Made by a program: the position numbers and the translations under genes. From assembly GCF_000987955.1 (NCBI RefSeq), contig NZ_LAZU01000034.1:42293-106292 (forward strand): a stretch of 64,000 nt of DNA. The letters are read 5' to 3'. The stretch is from Paenibacillus sp. DMB20. GTDB taxonomy: Bacteria > Bacillota > Bacilli > Paenibacillales > Paenibacillaceae. This document shows, piece by piece, positions 50,510-61,010 of the stretch; the first letter of the stretch is position 1; each line of letters opens with the position of its first letter. Below the pieces are notes generated by a model. That model saw nothing but the letters and a program-made list of their open reading frames with translations. It was not told the origin of the DNA and made no database searches.

Positions 50510-52689
50510 ATGATCTGGCAAATAATCAACGCGCTGCTCTTTGTCGGGATCACGGGCTGGGCGGTTTACATGTTCGCTGCCGTCGTGTATCGCCGGTATT
50601 TGTACATCCGTCTGGGACAGCCAGCCAATCTCAAAAAAGAGTTGAAGGAACGCCTGGGCGCCTTTTTCGTTCAGGTGTTCGGACAAAGCAAGCTGTTCAA
50701 GGACCGCAAGAGCGGAATCATGCACTTCATTATTTTTTACGGGTTCATCATTTTGCAGTTCGGCGCGCTCGACATCATCTGGAAGGGGCTGAGCGGCCAT
50801 CGTCTCCCGATTCCGGGGTATGACGCCTTCGTCCTCATGCAGGAAGTTACGGTGACGCTGGTTCTTCTCTCGATCGGGTATGCCGCCTACCGGCGGTACG
50901 GCGAGAAGCTGAAGCGGCTGAAGCGGGGATGGAAGCCGAGCATCGTCGTCTTTTTCATCACTTCACTTTTGGCATCCGTCCTGCTGACGATGGCTTTTGA
51001 ACGGGTGAGGGAAGGACTGCCCGCCTCGGGCTTTGCGCCGATCTCATCGGCGATCGCTTCGGCTTTTGCCTGGATGCCGCCTACTGCCGTCACGGTTTCC
51101 TACTATGTGTTCTGGTGGATTCATTTGCTCATCCTGCTTTCGTTCCTTGTGTATGTGCCGCAGTCGAAGCATTTCCACCTGATAACGGCTCCGATCAATA
51201 TTCTGCTTCGCCGAACGGAGCCCGTTGGGCGCCTAAGCAAGCTGGACTTGGAGAATGAGGAAGCCGAGGAATTCGGCGTGGGCAAAATCGAAGCCTTCAC
51301 GCAAAAGCAGATGCTCGACTTCTACGCCTGCGTGGAATGCGGACGCTGCACCAATGTGTGTCCCGCCTCGAATACCGGCAAGCTGCTGTCCCCGATGCAC
51401 ATGATCGTGAAGCTGCGGGATCATTTGACCGAAAAAGGGGTTGCGCTTACCTCCAAATCGGCCTGGATGCCTGCAGCGGTGTTCGCGTCGCCGGGGATCC
51501 ACCGGATGGAAGGCGGGGCCGATTCCCTTGCCGAATGGAAAGGCGAGGGCATCACCGACATCGGGCCGACCATGGCGGCGCAGAAACGGGCGTGGCACCA
51601 GGTCGAAGGGGTAAGCCCCCAAGACGTGCAGCTGATCGGCGGCGTCATGACCGAGGAGGAGATTTGGGCCTGTACCACTTGCCGCAACTGCGAGGATCAA
51701 TGTCCGGTCGGGAACGAGCACGTGGACAAAATCATCGACCTGCGCCGCCATCTGGTGCTGATGGAAGGCAGCGTGCCGCAGGAAGGCCAGCGGGCGATGA
51801 TGAACATCGAGCGTCAGGGCAATCCGTGGGGGATCAGCCGGGCGGACCGGAACAAGTGGGTAGCGGAAGCCGATCCGGACGGCAGCCTTGGCCTGAGCAT
51901 TCCGACGGTGAAGGAGAACCCCGGCTTCGAGTACCTGTTCTTCGTCGGCTCGATGGGCTCCTACGACAACCGCAGCCGGAAGATCACCCGCGCCTTCGTA
52001 CGGCTCATGAATGAGGCAAGCGTCAACTTCGCCATTCTCGGCAACGAGGAGAAGACTCCGGCGACACGCCGCGCCGGATGGGCAACGAGTTTCTGTTCCA
52101 GCAGCTGTGCAGCGAGAACATCGAGACGTTCCAGAAATATAACGTACAGAAGATCGTAACCGCGTGTCCGCATACCTTCAACACGCTCAAAAACGAATAC
52201 CCGGAATTCGGACTGGAAGCCGAGGTACTGCACCATACCGAGCTGCTGGACCGGCTGGTGAAGGAAGGCCGCTTGAAGCCGACGTTTGAAGTGCCGGAGA
52301 CGATTACGTACCACGATTCGTGTTATTTGGGACGCTACAACGACGTGTATGACCAGCCGCGGGACGTCCTGCGGGCCATACCGGGCGTCAAGCTGGCAGA
52401 AATGGAGCGCAGCCGCGAGAACGGCATGTGCTGCGGCGCCGGAGGCGGACGGATGTGGATGGAGGAGGATGAAGGCAAGCGCGTCAACCTCGCCCGTACC
52501 GAGCAGGCGCTGGCCGTGTCCCCGACGATGATCAGCTCGGCCTGTCCGTATTGCCTCACCATGCTGGAGGACGGGACGAAGGAAAAAGAAGTGGAAGACC
52601 GCGTGAAGACGAGGGATATCGCGGAAATTTTGGAATTATCCGTATTCGGTCCATCACCAATCCATGAACGGGAGGTCGTTATGCAATGA
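50510..52689 (+). CDS. ywjF: YwjF-like membrane-bound Fe-S oxidoreductase, one-base deletion in this sequence
   Basis: About 726 residues after repair. Residues 1-230 carry a nitrate-reductase-gamma-like membrane domain with about five helices. Two 4Fe-4S motifs follow (CVECGRCTNVCP, CTTCRNCEDQCP), then two CCG-type domains. Near 52053 the sequence reads AAGACTCC where AAGAACTCC would restore the conserved NSGDTPRR-MGNEFLFQQL; one A is missing. It probably takes electrons from ETF to the quinone pool. ATG 50510 is preferred for spacing over ATG 50504. Confidence 0.87.
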
Positions 52690-55127
52690 GTTATATGATT
52701 ACCAAAGAAGCCGCCACAGGTTCCGGTGCCGGAGCCCGAACCATCACCAAAGCAGCCGTCATCGGCTCCGGCGTCATGGGGTCGGGCATCGCCGCCCATC
52801 TCGCGAATGCGGGCATTCCGTGCCTGCTGCTGGACATCGTCCCGAAATCCTTGACTCCCGAAGAGGAACAAGCGGGCCTGACCCTGGAATCCCCCAAGGT
52901 TCGAAATCGCTTGGCCGCGAAAGCGGTAGCCGCCCTGCCTAAATCCAGCACGGCTCCGCTGTACAGCGCGGATTTTGCCAAACGGATCACGCCGGGCAAT
53001 ACGGAGGACCATCTGCATCTTTTGAAGGACGCCGATTGGATCATCGAGGTGGTCACGGAGCGGCTGGAAATCAAAAAGAGCATTCTCTCGCTCATTGAAG
53101 GGGTGCGCAAAGAAGGATCGATCGTCAGCACCAATACTTCCGGCATTTCGGTCAACGAAATGGCCGAGGATTGCAGCGAGGAGTTCCGGCGCCATTTTCT
53201 CGGAACGCATTTTTTCAACCCGCCGCGCCATATGAAGCTGTTGGAGATAATCCCGGGTTTCGATACGGATCCCGAGATCACGCGGTTCATGGCCGAATTT
53301 TGCGAGAAGCGGCTTGGCAAGGGCGTGGTGCTGGCGAAGGATACGCCGAACTTTATCTCCAATCGGATCGGGACGTACGGGCTTTTAGTCACTTTGAAGG
53401 AAATGATCGAGAACGGATACACGGTGGAAGAAGTGGATGCGGCAACGGGTCCGGTGCTTGGGCGTCCGAAAAGCGCCACCTTCCGTACGCTCGACCTGGT
53501 CGGCATCGATACGTTCGTGCATGTCGCCCGGAATGTGTACGATAACGTGCCTGACGGAGCGGAAAAAGACGCGTTCTCGGTACCGGAGGTCATGAATGAG
53601 CTGGTATCCCGCGGCTGGACCGGAGAGAAGGGCGGACAGGGCTTTTACAAAAAGGTGAAGGGTGAGAAAGGAAGCCAAATCCTATCCCTGAATCTCGCCA
53701 GCATGGAATATAACCCGAGTGCGAAGGTTAGATCCGCTTCCATAGAAGCAGCCAAAGCCGTCAAAGGCGCAAGGAAGAAAATCAAGACGTTTCTCGGAAC
53801 GCCGGACCGGTACTCGGAGCTTGCCTGGAACGTGATGAAGCAGGTGCTGGTGTATTCCGCGGAAAAGCTTGGCGAAATCGCCGATTCCATCGAGGATATC
53901 GACAATGCGATGAAGTGGGGCTTCAACTGGGAGCTCGGGCCGTTCGAAACCTGGGATTTGATCGGCCTCACGAAATCGGTCCAGCGCATGGAGGCAGAAG
54001 GGTTGTCTGTTCCGGCTTGGGTGAAGGATTGGATCGCCGCCGGCAACGAAACGTTCTATCAGCACAAGGAAGGCCGGGTGTTCCATTACTTCAAGGGCGA
54101 ATACAAAGGCGTGGAGGAGAAGCCGGAAATCATATCGCTGCAGGCGCTGAAATCGCAAAACCGGATCGTTCGCCAAAACACCGGCGCCAATCTGATCGAT
54201 ATCGGGGACGGCGTAGCCTGCCTCGAATTCACTTCGCCGAACAACGCCATCGGCGCGGACATCCTCGTCATGATCCAGCAGAGCGTGGAGGAGGTCCGGG
54301 CCAATTACAGAGGGCTCGTCATTGCCAACGAGGGCCGGAATTTCTGCGTCGGGGCAAATCTGATGCTCATGCTGATGGAAGCCCAGAGCGGGGATTGGGA
54401 TGAGGTGGATGACATCATCCGTCTATTCCAGGGCAGCATGATGAAGCTGAAAGGGCTGGAAAAGCCGGTCGTGGCGGCGCCGCACCAGATGACGCTCGGC
54501 GGCGGCGTGGAGGCGTGCCTGCCTGCGGACAGGATAGTTTTCTCGGCAGAGACGTATTTCGGGCTGGTGGAGACGGGCGTCGGCCTGATTCCGGCCGGGG
54601 GCGGCTGTAAAGAAATGGCCTTGCGCATCAGCGACAGCCATCCGAATCCGGAAACGGATTTACAGCCGGAAATCAACAAAATCTTTGAAACGATCGCGAT
54701 GGCGAAGGCGTCCACGAGCGGTCACGATGCGATCCGCATGGGATACGGCCGACACACGGATGCCGTCGTCATGAATCAGGACTACCGGATTCATGAAGCG
54801 AAGCAGGCGGTGCTGGCGATGGACCGTGCAGGTTATGTGCCGCTGCAGCCGGGCCGTGCCCGCGTTGTCGGCCGAGACGGGCGCGCCGTTCTACAGATGG
54901 GCGCGCTTGGGCTGAAGCAGAGCGGATACATCAGCGATCACGATTTCCTGATCGCGAACAAACTCGCGAATATCCTCACCGGCGGCGATGTGCCGGCCGG
55001 AACCGTGGTTACCGAGCAGTACCTGCTCGATCTGGAACGGGAAGCTTTCCTCAGCCTGCTCGGGGAAGTGAAAACCCAGCAGCGCATGCAGCATATGCTT
55101 GCCACGGGCAAGCCGCTTCGAAACTAA
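52686..55127 (+). CDS. fadN: 3-hydroxyacyl-CoA dehydrogenase / enoyl-CoA hydratase
   Basis: An 813-residue bifunctional beta-oxidation enzyme. The N-terminal NAD-binding domain starts AAVIGSGVMGSGIAAHLANA and is followed by the 3HCDH C-terminal domain (HFFNPPRHMKLLEIIPG). The last third is a crotonase domain (GLVIANEGRNFCVGANLMLM, LVETGVGLIPAGGGCKE). Size and order match Bacillus FadN, not the reversed E. coli FadB. It overlaps the ywjF-like stop by 4 bases and is followed by fadA. Confidence 0.94.
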   Translation: MSYMITKEAATGSGAGARTITKAAVIGSGVMGSGIAAHLANAGIPCLLLDIVPKSLTPEEEQAGLTLESPKVRNRLAAKAVAALPKSSTAPLYSADFAKRITPGNTEDHLHLLKDADWIIEVVTERLEIKKSILSLIEGVRKEGSIVSTNTSGISVNEMAEDCSEEFRRHFLGTHFFNPPRHMKLLEIIPGFDTDPEITRFMAEFCEKRLGKGVVLAKDTPNFISNRIGTYGLLVTLKEMIENGYTVEEVDAATGPVLGRPKSATFRTLDLVGIDTFVHVARNVYDNVPDGAEKDAFSVPEVMNELVSRGWTGEKGGQGFYKKVKGEKGSQILSLNLASMEYNPSAKVRSASIEAAKAVKGARKKIKTFLGTPDRYSELAWNVMKQVLVYSAEKLGEIADSIEDIDNAMKWGFNWELGPFETWDLIGLTKSVQRMEAEGLSVPAWVKDWIAAGNETFYQHKEGRVFHYFKGEYKGVEEKPEIISLQALKSQNRIVRQNTGANLIDIGDGVACLEFTSPNNAIGADILVMIQQSVEEVRANYRGLVIANEGRNFCVGANLMLMLMEAQSGDWDEVDDIIRLFQGSMMKLKGLEKPVVAAPHQMTLGGGVEACLPADRIVFSAETYFGLVETGVGLIPAGGGCKEMALRISDSHPNPETDLQPEINKIFETIAMAKASTSGHDAIRMGYGRHTDAVVMNQDYRIHEAKQAVLAMDRAGYVPLQPGRARVVGRDGRAVLQMGALGLKQSGYISDHDFLIANKLANILTGGDVPAGTVVTEQYLLDLEREAFLSLLGEVKTQQRMQHMLATGKPLRN

Positions 55128-55156
55128 AATCCAATACGATTAAAGAGGTGAATGGC

Positions 55157-56326
55157 ATGAGAGAAGCAGTCATCGTATCCCTTGCGCGCACCGCGGTCGG
55201 CAGGGCAAAGAAAGGGAGCCTCGCCCAGACGCGGGTCGAGGATTTGGGAAAAGCGGTACTGGAGGCCGTCATTGAACGGGCTCCCGGCCTTACAAAGGAA
55301 GACGTGGAGGACGTGATTCTCGGCTGCGCGATGCCGGAGGGCGAGCAGGGGCTTAACGTGGCGCGCATCATCTCGCTGTATGCCGGCTATCCCGTCACGG
55401 TTCCGGCGCTGACGGTCAACCGCTTCTGCTCCTCGGGGCTGCAGGCGATCGCCTTTGCCGCGGAGCGCATCATGCTCGGCCATGCGGACGTGATCATCGC
55501 CGGCGGCGTGGAAAGCATGAGCCACGTGCCGATGACCGGCTTCAAGCCGGCTCCGCACCCGGGCATCGTGCAGGATATGCCGGAGGTGTACATGGGCATG
55601 GGGCATACGGCGGAAGCCGTCGCCCGGCGGTTCGGCGTGAGCCGCGAGGATCAGGACGCGTTTGCCGTCGGCAGCCACCGCAAAGCGGCGGCCGCCATCC
55701 GGGAGGGCAGATTCCGGGACGAAATCGTTCCGGTCGGCGTAAAGCTTACGACTTCGGACGAGGAAGGAAAAATCCGCAGCAAGGAATTTACGTTCGACAC
55801 TGACGAGGGCGTTCGCCCCGATACTTCGAACGAAGGACTTGCGCGGCTGAAGCCGGCCTTCGCGCTGGGCGGCACCGTGACGGCGGGCAACGCTTCCCAG
55901 ACGAGCGACGGCGCGGCCGCCGTCGCGGTCATGAGCCGCGAAAAGGCGGAAGCGCTGGGCCTTAAGCCGCTTGCCACCTTCCGCTCCTTCGCCCTGGCGG
56001 GCGTGGAGCCTGAGATCATGGGCGTCGGACCGGTGGAGGCGATCCCGAAAGCGCTGAAGATGGCGGGCATCCAGCTGGAGGATGTCGGCGCGTTCGAGAT
56101 TAATGAAGCGTTCGCCTCCCAGTGCCTGCACATTATCCGCACACTCGGCATCGACGAGAGCAAGGTGAACGTGAACGGCGGCGCGATTGCGCTTGGCCAT
56201 CCGCTCGGCTGCACCGGTGCCAAGCTGACGGTCAGCCTGCTCTCGGAGCTGGCCCGGCGCGGCGGGGGCTACGGCGTCGTGAGCATGTGCATCGGCGGCG
56301 GCGATGGGAGCAGCCGGGGTGTTTGA
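55157..56326 (+). CDS. fadA: acetyl-CoA acyltransferase (thiolase)
   Basis: A 389-residue thiolase carrying out the last step of beta-oxidation. The nucleophilic Cys91 is in VNRFCSSGLQAIAFA; NGGAIALGHPLGCTGA holds the catalytic His, and CIGGGDGSSRG the second Cys. ATG 55157 follows AAGAGGTG at 6 bases; GTG 55148 lies in the ribosome site. It lies 29 bases after fadN. Confidence 0.95.
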   Translation: MREAVIVSLARTAVGRAKKGSLAQTRVEDLGKAVLEAVIERAPGLTKEDVEDVILGCAMPEGEQGLNVARIISLYAGYPVTVPALTVNRFCSSGLQAIAFAAERIMLGHADVIIAGGVESMSHVPMTGFKPAPHPGIVQDMPEVYMGMGHTAEAVARRFGVSREDQDAFAVGSHRKAAAAIREGRFRDEIVPVGVKLTTSDEEGKIRSKEFTFDTDEGVRPDTSNEGLARLKPAFALGGTVTAGNASQTSDGAAAVAVMSREKAEALGLKPLATFRSFALAGVEPEIMGVGPVEAIPKALKMAGIQLEDVGAFEINEAFASQCLHIIRTLGIDESKVNVNGGAIALGHPLGCTGAKLTVSLLSELARRGGGYGVVSMCIGGGDGSSRGV

Positions 56327-56544
56327 GGTGCACAGCGCGTAAGGCGGAAACGGGGGAAGCCGTAAGCGTTACATGGATAGATGATCTTTGCATATTCGCG
56401 ACCAAGTCGGGCAGGGATGTGTCATCCTTTGAAATCTGCCGGGCATCGTCCGTACGAGGCTGATCAGGCGCGGATTTCCCGGATTTTTCTTACAAGATTT
56501 CAGTTTTAAGGAATATATCCAAACAGGCGAAAGGGGAATTGGAA

Positions 56545-58335
56545 ATGAGCGAGAATCAAACCAAGCAACCGAAACTGGCAGGCGGCGGATTCGTGATTGA
56601 GAACACGGAGCTGGACCGTGTCCTGACGCCGGAGGATTTTACCGAAGAGCACCGCATGATCGGCGAGACGGTTCGCGATTTCATTGACGGCGAGGTCGTT
56701 CCGAAAGACGAGGAGATCGAGAAGCTGGATTACGAGCTGACGGTGGACCTGCTTCGCAAGGCGGGCGAGCTCGGACTGCTCGGCGCGGACGTGCCGGAGG
56801 CTTTTGGCGGCATCGGACTCGATAAGGTCAGCTCAACCATCATTAACGAATCGCTGGCGAAAGGCTCCTCCTTTGCCTTGTCCTTCGGGGCCCACGTCGG
56901 AATCGGCACCCTGCCGATCGTTTTCTTCGGAACGAAGGAACAGAAGGAGAAGTACCTGCCGGACCTCGCAACCGGTGCCAAAATCGCCGCTTATTGCTTG
57001 ACGGAGCCGACCTCCGGCTCGGACGCGATGAGCGCCAAGACGACGGCCCGCCTGTCGGACGACGGGGAGTTTTACATTTTGAACGGATCGAAATTGTATA
57101 TCACGAACGCGGGCTTCGCGGACATCTTTATCGTATATGCCAAAATCGACGGCGAGCACTTCACCGCGTTTATCGTGGAAAAAGGCATGGAAGGCTTCAC
57201 GCTCGGGCCGGAAGAGAAAAAGATGGGCATCAAGGGCTCGTCCACCCGTCCGCTCTTCTTCGAGGACGTGAAGGTGCCGAAGGAAAACCTGCTCGGCGAG
57301 ATCGGCAAGGGGCATCGGATCGCGTTCAATATTTTGAATATCGGCCGGTATAAATTGGCAGCGGGCACGGTTGGCGCGGCAAAGGAATCGATCGAGCTCA
57401 GCTCGAAATATGCTAATACGAGAAAGCAATTCGATACGCCGATCTCAAACTTCCCGCTTATGCGCAAAAAGCTCGCCGAAATGAACATTGCCGCGTTCGT
57501 GATGGAGAGCATGGTGTACCGTACGGCCGGGCTGCTGGACGAAGCGATGCAGGATATCGACTACAACAGCGAGGATGCCGGAGCCCAAGCGGCGGCCGCG
57601 ATTTCCGAGTATGCGATCGAGTGTTCCATCAACAAGGTGTTTGCGTCCGAGGGGCTTGATTTCATCGCTGACGAAGGGGTTCAGATCCACGGGGGATACG
57701 GATATATCCAGGAGTACAAAATCGAGCGGATTTATCGTGACTCGCGGATCAACCGCATTTTTGAAGGAACGAACGAGATCAACCGCCTGCTCATCCCGGG
57801 CACCCTCGTCAAAAAAGCGATGAAAGGCCAAATCGCCCTTCTCCAAAAAGCCCAAAGCCTGCAAGGCGAGCTGTTGCAGCTGATGCCGGGCCAGACGTTT
57901 GAAGGCACGCTGGAGCAGGAGGCGCATTACCTGGATATGGCCAAGAAAATTTTCCTTCTTGCCGGCGGTTTGGCCGTTCAGAAGTTCGGCACGAAGCTGG
58001 AAAAAGAGCAGGAGGCGCTTGCGAACCTCGCCGACATGATGATCGACATTTATGCCCTCGAAAGCGCGCTGCTCCGTACGCAGAAGCACATCCGGCGCAC
58101 ATCGGAAGAAAAGGCCGCTAATATGATCGATATGACCCGGGTGTTTGCGTACGAGGCATTGCAGCGGATCGAAGCCCTGGCGAAGGAGACGCTGGCCTCC
58201 GTGGAGACGGGCGATATGCTGCGCATGCAGCTGTCCGTGCTGAAGAAGTTGACGCGTTCTAACCCGGCGGATACGGTCGCTTTGAAGCGCGGCATCGCCG
58301 AGCGCGTGGTCAAGAGCGAGCGGTACATCGTTTAG
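56545..58335 (+). CDS. fadE: acyl-CoA dehydrogenase
   Basis: A 596-residue flavoenzyme of the long acyl-CoA dehydrogenase type found beside fadNA in Bacillus. Core motifs: AYCLTEPTSGSDAMSAKTTA, MGIKGSSTRPLFF, ANTRKQFDTPISNFPLMRKK and IHGGYGYIQEYKIERIYRDS. A C-terminal helical extension of about 170 residues follows. ATG 56545 has AAAGGGG 8 bases upstream. It reduces ETF, whose genes lie upstream in this window. A 218-base gap separates it from fadA. Confidence 0.95.
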   Translation: MSENQTKQPKLAGGGFVIENTELDRVLTPEDFTEEHRMIGETVRDFIDGEVVPKDEEIEKLDYELTVDLLRKAGELGLLGADVPEAFGGIGLDKVSSTIINESLAKGSSFALSFGAHVGIGTLPIVFFGTKEQKEKYLPDLATGAKIAAYCLTEPTSGSDAMSAKTTARLSDDGEFYILNGSKLYITNAGFADIFIVYAKIDGEHFTAFIVEKGMEGFTLGPEEKKMGIKGSSTRPLFFEDVKVPKENLLGEIGKGHRIAFNILNIGRYKLAAGTVGAAKESIELSSKYANTRKQFDTPISNFPLMRKKLAEMNIAAFVMESMVYRTAGLLDEAMQDIDYNSEDAGAQAAAAISEYAIECSINKVFASEGLDFIADEGVQIHGGYGYIQEYKIERIYRDSRINRIFEGTNEINRLLIPGTLVKKAMKGQIALLQKAQSLQGELLQLMPGQTFEGTLEQEAHYLDMAKKIFLLAGGLAVQKFGTKLEKEQEALANLADMMIDIYALESALLRTQKHIRRTSEEKAANMIDMTRVFAYEALQRIEALAKETLASVETGDMLRMQLSVLKKLTRSNPADTVALKRGIAERVVKSERYIV

Positions 58336-58380
58336 AGAAAACCGGACAGGAAAGCTGAAGCTTACGGAATTTTTGCAGCG

Positions 58381-58430
58381 GAAGAAAGCATGAAGTCTCC
58401 TTGGCGGGCTTATGCTTTCTTCTCTTCTCG
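58381..58430 (+). terminator. terminator after fadE
   Basis: GAAGAAAGCAT and ATGCTTTCTTC arms, followed by TCTTCTC. Confidence 0.6.
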
Positions 58431-58533
58431 CCGTACAGGCGATCGATTTTAGAGAAGGATGTCGGTGTCGTTTCTACTTGGAGTAGGAGTGAAGGAAGCT
58501 TTACAGCATTCCGCAGGAAAGGGATGGTTTTGT

Positions 58534-60213
58534 ATGCATGCAAAGCCTTGGCTGCCGTTTTACCCGGCTGAAGTAGCCCCCGCTGTTGATTATCCGAAGC
58601 AGAATTTGGCGTTGTTTCTCGTAACGTCCGCACAGAAATACCCGGATCGGCCGGCGCTTTATTTTATGGGCAAAAGCATCAGCTACAAAAGCTTGCTGGA
58701 GTCCGCTTACCGCATGGCCCACGTGCTGAAGAGCTTCGGGGTGGCCAAGGGGGACCGGGTGGCGATCATGCTGCCCAACTGCCCCCAGGTGGTCATTTCG
58801 TATTACGGTACGCTGCTTGCCGGCGCGGTAGCGGTGATGACGAACCCGCTGTATATGGAGCGGGAGATTCTGCATCAGATGAAGGATTCGGGCGCAAAGG
58901 TCATCATTACGATGGATATGTTTGCGGCCCGAGTGGAGAGGGTGATTGCCGAGACGGAGCTGAAACACATGATCGTCACGTCCATCCCGGATTATCTTCC
59001 TTTTCCGAAAAACAAACTTTACCCGATCAAAGCCAAAAAGGCCGGTCCCCTTCCTGTCATTAATTATGGCGAAGGGGTGCATTCGTTCAAAAGGGTCCTT
59101 GCGGACGCCTCCGGCGACCCGATCTGCGAGAAAGTGGACGCCGAGAACGACCTCGCGCTCCTGCAGTATACGGGGGGAACCACGGGCGTGCCGAAAGGCG
59201 TCATGCTCACCCATATGAATCTGGTTGCCAATACGCTGCAAAGCTCAAACTGGTGTTACAAGGTGGAAGAGGGCAAGGAACGCTACCTGGCGGCACTGCC
59301 CTGCTTTCATGTATTCGGTTTGACGGCCTTGCTGAATCAGGCGATATACCGGGCCGGGGAGCTGCTGCTGGTGCCGAAGTTCGAGGTTGCCATGATTTTG
59401 GAGCTGATCCGGAAAAAGAAGCCAACCCTCTTTCCCGGCGCGCCGACCATGTATATCGCCCTGATTAATCATCCTAGGATCCGGGAGTACGATCTTTCCT
59501 CCATTAATGCGTGCATCAGCGGCTCGGCGGCGCTGCCGGTCGAGGTGCAGGATACGTTTGAGGAGCTGACCAAGGGAAGGCTGATCGAAGGCTACGGCCT
59601 GACGGAAACCTCCCCGGTAACCCATGCCAACCCGCTATGGGGACGGCGTAAAATCGGCACGATCGGCGTTCCTGTTCCCGATACGGACGCAAAGGTCGTC
59701 CATCCGGACACGGGAGAAGAGATGCCGATCGGAGAACCCGGAGAACTGATCGTGAAAGGGCCGCAGGTGATGAAAGGTTACTGGAATCGGCCGGAGGATA
59801 CCTTCAACACGCTCCGAAACGGCTGGCTGTTTACCGGGGATATGGCGACGATGGATGAGGAAGGCTATTTTACGATCATAGACCGGAAGAAGGATATGAT
59901 CATTGCAAGCGGTTACAATATTTATCCGCGGGAAATCGAGGAAGTGCTGTATGAGCATCCTTCCGTAAAAGAAGCCGTTGTGGTGGGCACCAAAGATGCT
60001 TACCGCGGCGAGACCGTCAAAGCGTTCATCGTGCTTAAGGACGGAGCAAAGCCGGACCCGGCGGATCTGGAGAAATTTTGCCGGAGCCAACTGGCAGCCT
60101 ATAAGGTGCCGCGCGAGTACGTTTTCCGGGATTCGCTGCCGAAGACGATGATCGGCAAGGTGCTGCGCCGCAAGCTGTTGGAGGAAGAGGACGAGGGCAG
60201 ACCTACGGGTTAA
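58534..60213 (+). CDS. lcfA: long-chain fatty acid-CoA ligase
   Basis: A 559-residue AMP-forming ligase that activates fatty acids for beta-oxidation. The P-loop is YTGGTTGVPKGVMLTH; later motifs are EGYGLTETSPVTHANP, GWLFTGDMATMDEEGYFTI, DRKKDMIIASGYNIYP and the catalytic Lys region PKTMIGKVLRRKLL. ATG 58534 follows AAAGGGATGG; in-frame codons back to 58459 lack a ribosome site. Length equals B. subtilis LcfA. It may share a transcript with the thioesterase gene downstream. Confidence 0.94.
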   Translation: MHAKPWLPFYPAEVAPAVDYPKQNLALFLVTSAQKYPDRPALYFMGKSISYKSLLESAYRMAHVLKSFGVAKGDRVAIMLPNCPQVVISYYGTLLAGAVAVMTNPLYMEREILHQMKDSGAKVIITMDMFAARVERVIAETELKHMIVTSIPDYLPFPKNKLYPIKAKKAGPLPVINYGEGVHSFKRVLADASGDPICEKVDAENDLALLQYTGGTTGVPKGVMLTHMNLVANTLQSSNWCYKVEEGKERYLAALPCFHVFGLTALLNQAIYRAGELLLVPKFEVAMILELIRKKKPTLFPGAPTMYIALINHPRIREYDLSSINACISGSAALPVEVQDTFEELTKGRLIEGYGLTETSPVTHANPLWGRRKIGTIGVPVPDTDAKVVHPDTGEEMPIGEPGELIVKGPQVMKGYWNRPEDTFNTLRNGWLFTGDMATMDEEGYFTIIDRKKDMIIASGYNIYPREIEEVLYEHPSVKEAVVVGTKDAYRGETVKAFIVLKDGAKPDPADLEKFCRSQLAAYKVPREYVFRDSLPKTMIGKVLRRKLLEEEDEGRPTG

Positions 60214-60250
60214 TGCGGCAGCCACTAAATCATAAAGGAGGTACGGCCTG

Positions 60251-60700
60251 ATGCAAAATACCAATACCGAATCCAACTTGAAGGCCGGGCAGAGCGAGGA
60301 GGAGCGTGAGGCTTATATCCAGGCGATGACCAAGGCGGCGGAGCCGACCTTTTGGGGGTACCTGGGGTGCCAAATGGAGTCGGCCGGCGAAGAGGAAATC
60401 GTCGTGACGCTGGACGCGCAGCCGCATCATCTCAATATGATGGGGATCGTGCACGGCGGGGTCCTCTCCTCCCTGATGGACAACGCGATGGGCATTGCGG
60501 TCATGCTGAAAAGACCGGGGGAATCCACGGTAACGAGCAATTTGAACGTGCACTTCGTCATGCCGGCGAAGGAGGGGAAGCTGACGGTCCGGGCCCATAT
60601 CGTGCATGAGACGCGGCGTTCGGTGACCACGGAATCCCGGATTACGGACGGGAACGGAGAGCTTGTCGCGATCAGTACGGGATCGTTTCGGGTGAAGTGA
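60251..60700 (+). CDS. PaaI-type hotdog-fold thioesterase
   Basis: A 149-residue acyl-CoA thioesterase-like protein. The hotdog signature HHLNMMGIVHGGVLSSLMDN carries the usual Asn/His/Gly and catalytic Asp region, and the end has the strand pattern TVRAHIVHETRRSVTTESRI. ATG 60251 has AAAGGAGG upstream. Its place after the CoA ligase suggests hydrolysis of excess or dead-end acyl-CoA. Confidence 0.87.
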   Translation: MQNTNTESNLKAGQSEEEREAYIQAMTKAAEPTFWGYLGCQMESAGEEEIVVTLDAQPHHLNMMGIVHGGVLSSLMDNAMGIAVMLKRPGESTVTSNLNVHFVMPAKEGKLTVRAHIVHETRRSVTTESRITDGNGELVAISTGSFRVK

Positions 60701-60733
60701 GTTTTTGACGCGATGCCTCAAAAAAAAGAATCG

Positions 60734-60785
60734 GCCTCCCTTCTCTCCGACATTCCGGCGGAGAAACGGGAGGCTCTTCTTTTTC
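60734..60785 (+). terminator. terminator of the lcfA-thioesterase unit
   Basis: GCCTCCC and GGGAGGC, with inner TCTCTCCG/CGGCGGAGA pairing, followed by a T-rich tail. Confidence 0.8.
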
Positions 60786-60833
60786 CCGGAAACGCTATCC
60801 TCCTTTAAGAAGGACGGTGAGGCCGTTTTTCGC

Positions 60834-61010
60834 TTATACCGAGATGTCCAGCTTGTTTCCCAGGTTCGGATCGATGCTCTTCTCCATCATTTGCACCAGG
60901 GCCTGACCCTGGATTTCAGCCTGGTTCTTGGCCATGCCCAATACTTTGAGACTGGCGGCTTGAGCTAAAGAAGCTTGGTTCATGGATATGGATAATGCTG
61001 CAATGTCCAT
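60834..61010 (-). CDS. YjfB-family small protein
   Basis: A 58-residue protein beginning DIAALSISMNQASLAQAASL and ending NLGNKLDISV, which matches the YjfB/putative motility-protein family. Its function is not well established; some members lie near flagellar genes. ATG 61010 has GGGAGGTG 4 bases upstream. The gene stands alone on the minus strand between convergent and divergent neighbours. Confidence 0.85.
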   Translation of the reverse strand: MDIAALSISMNQASLAQAASLKVLGMAKNQAEIQGQALVQMMEKSIDPNLGNKLDISV

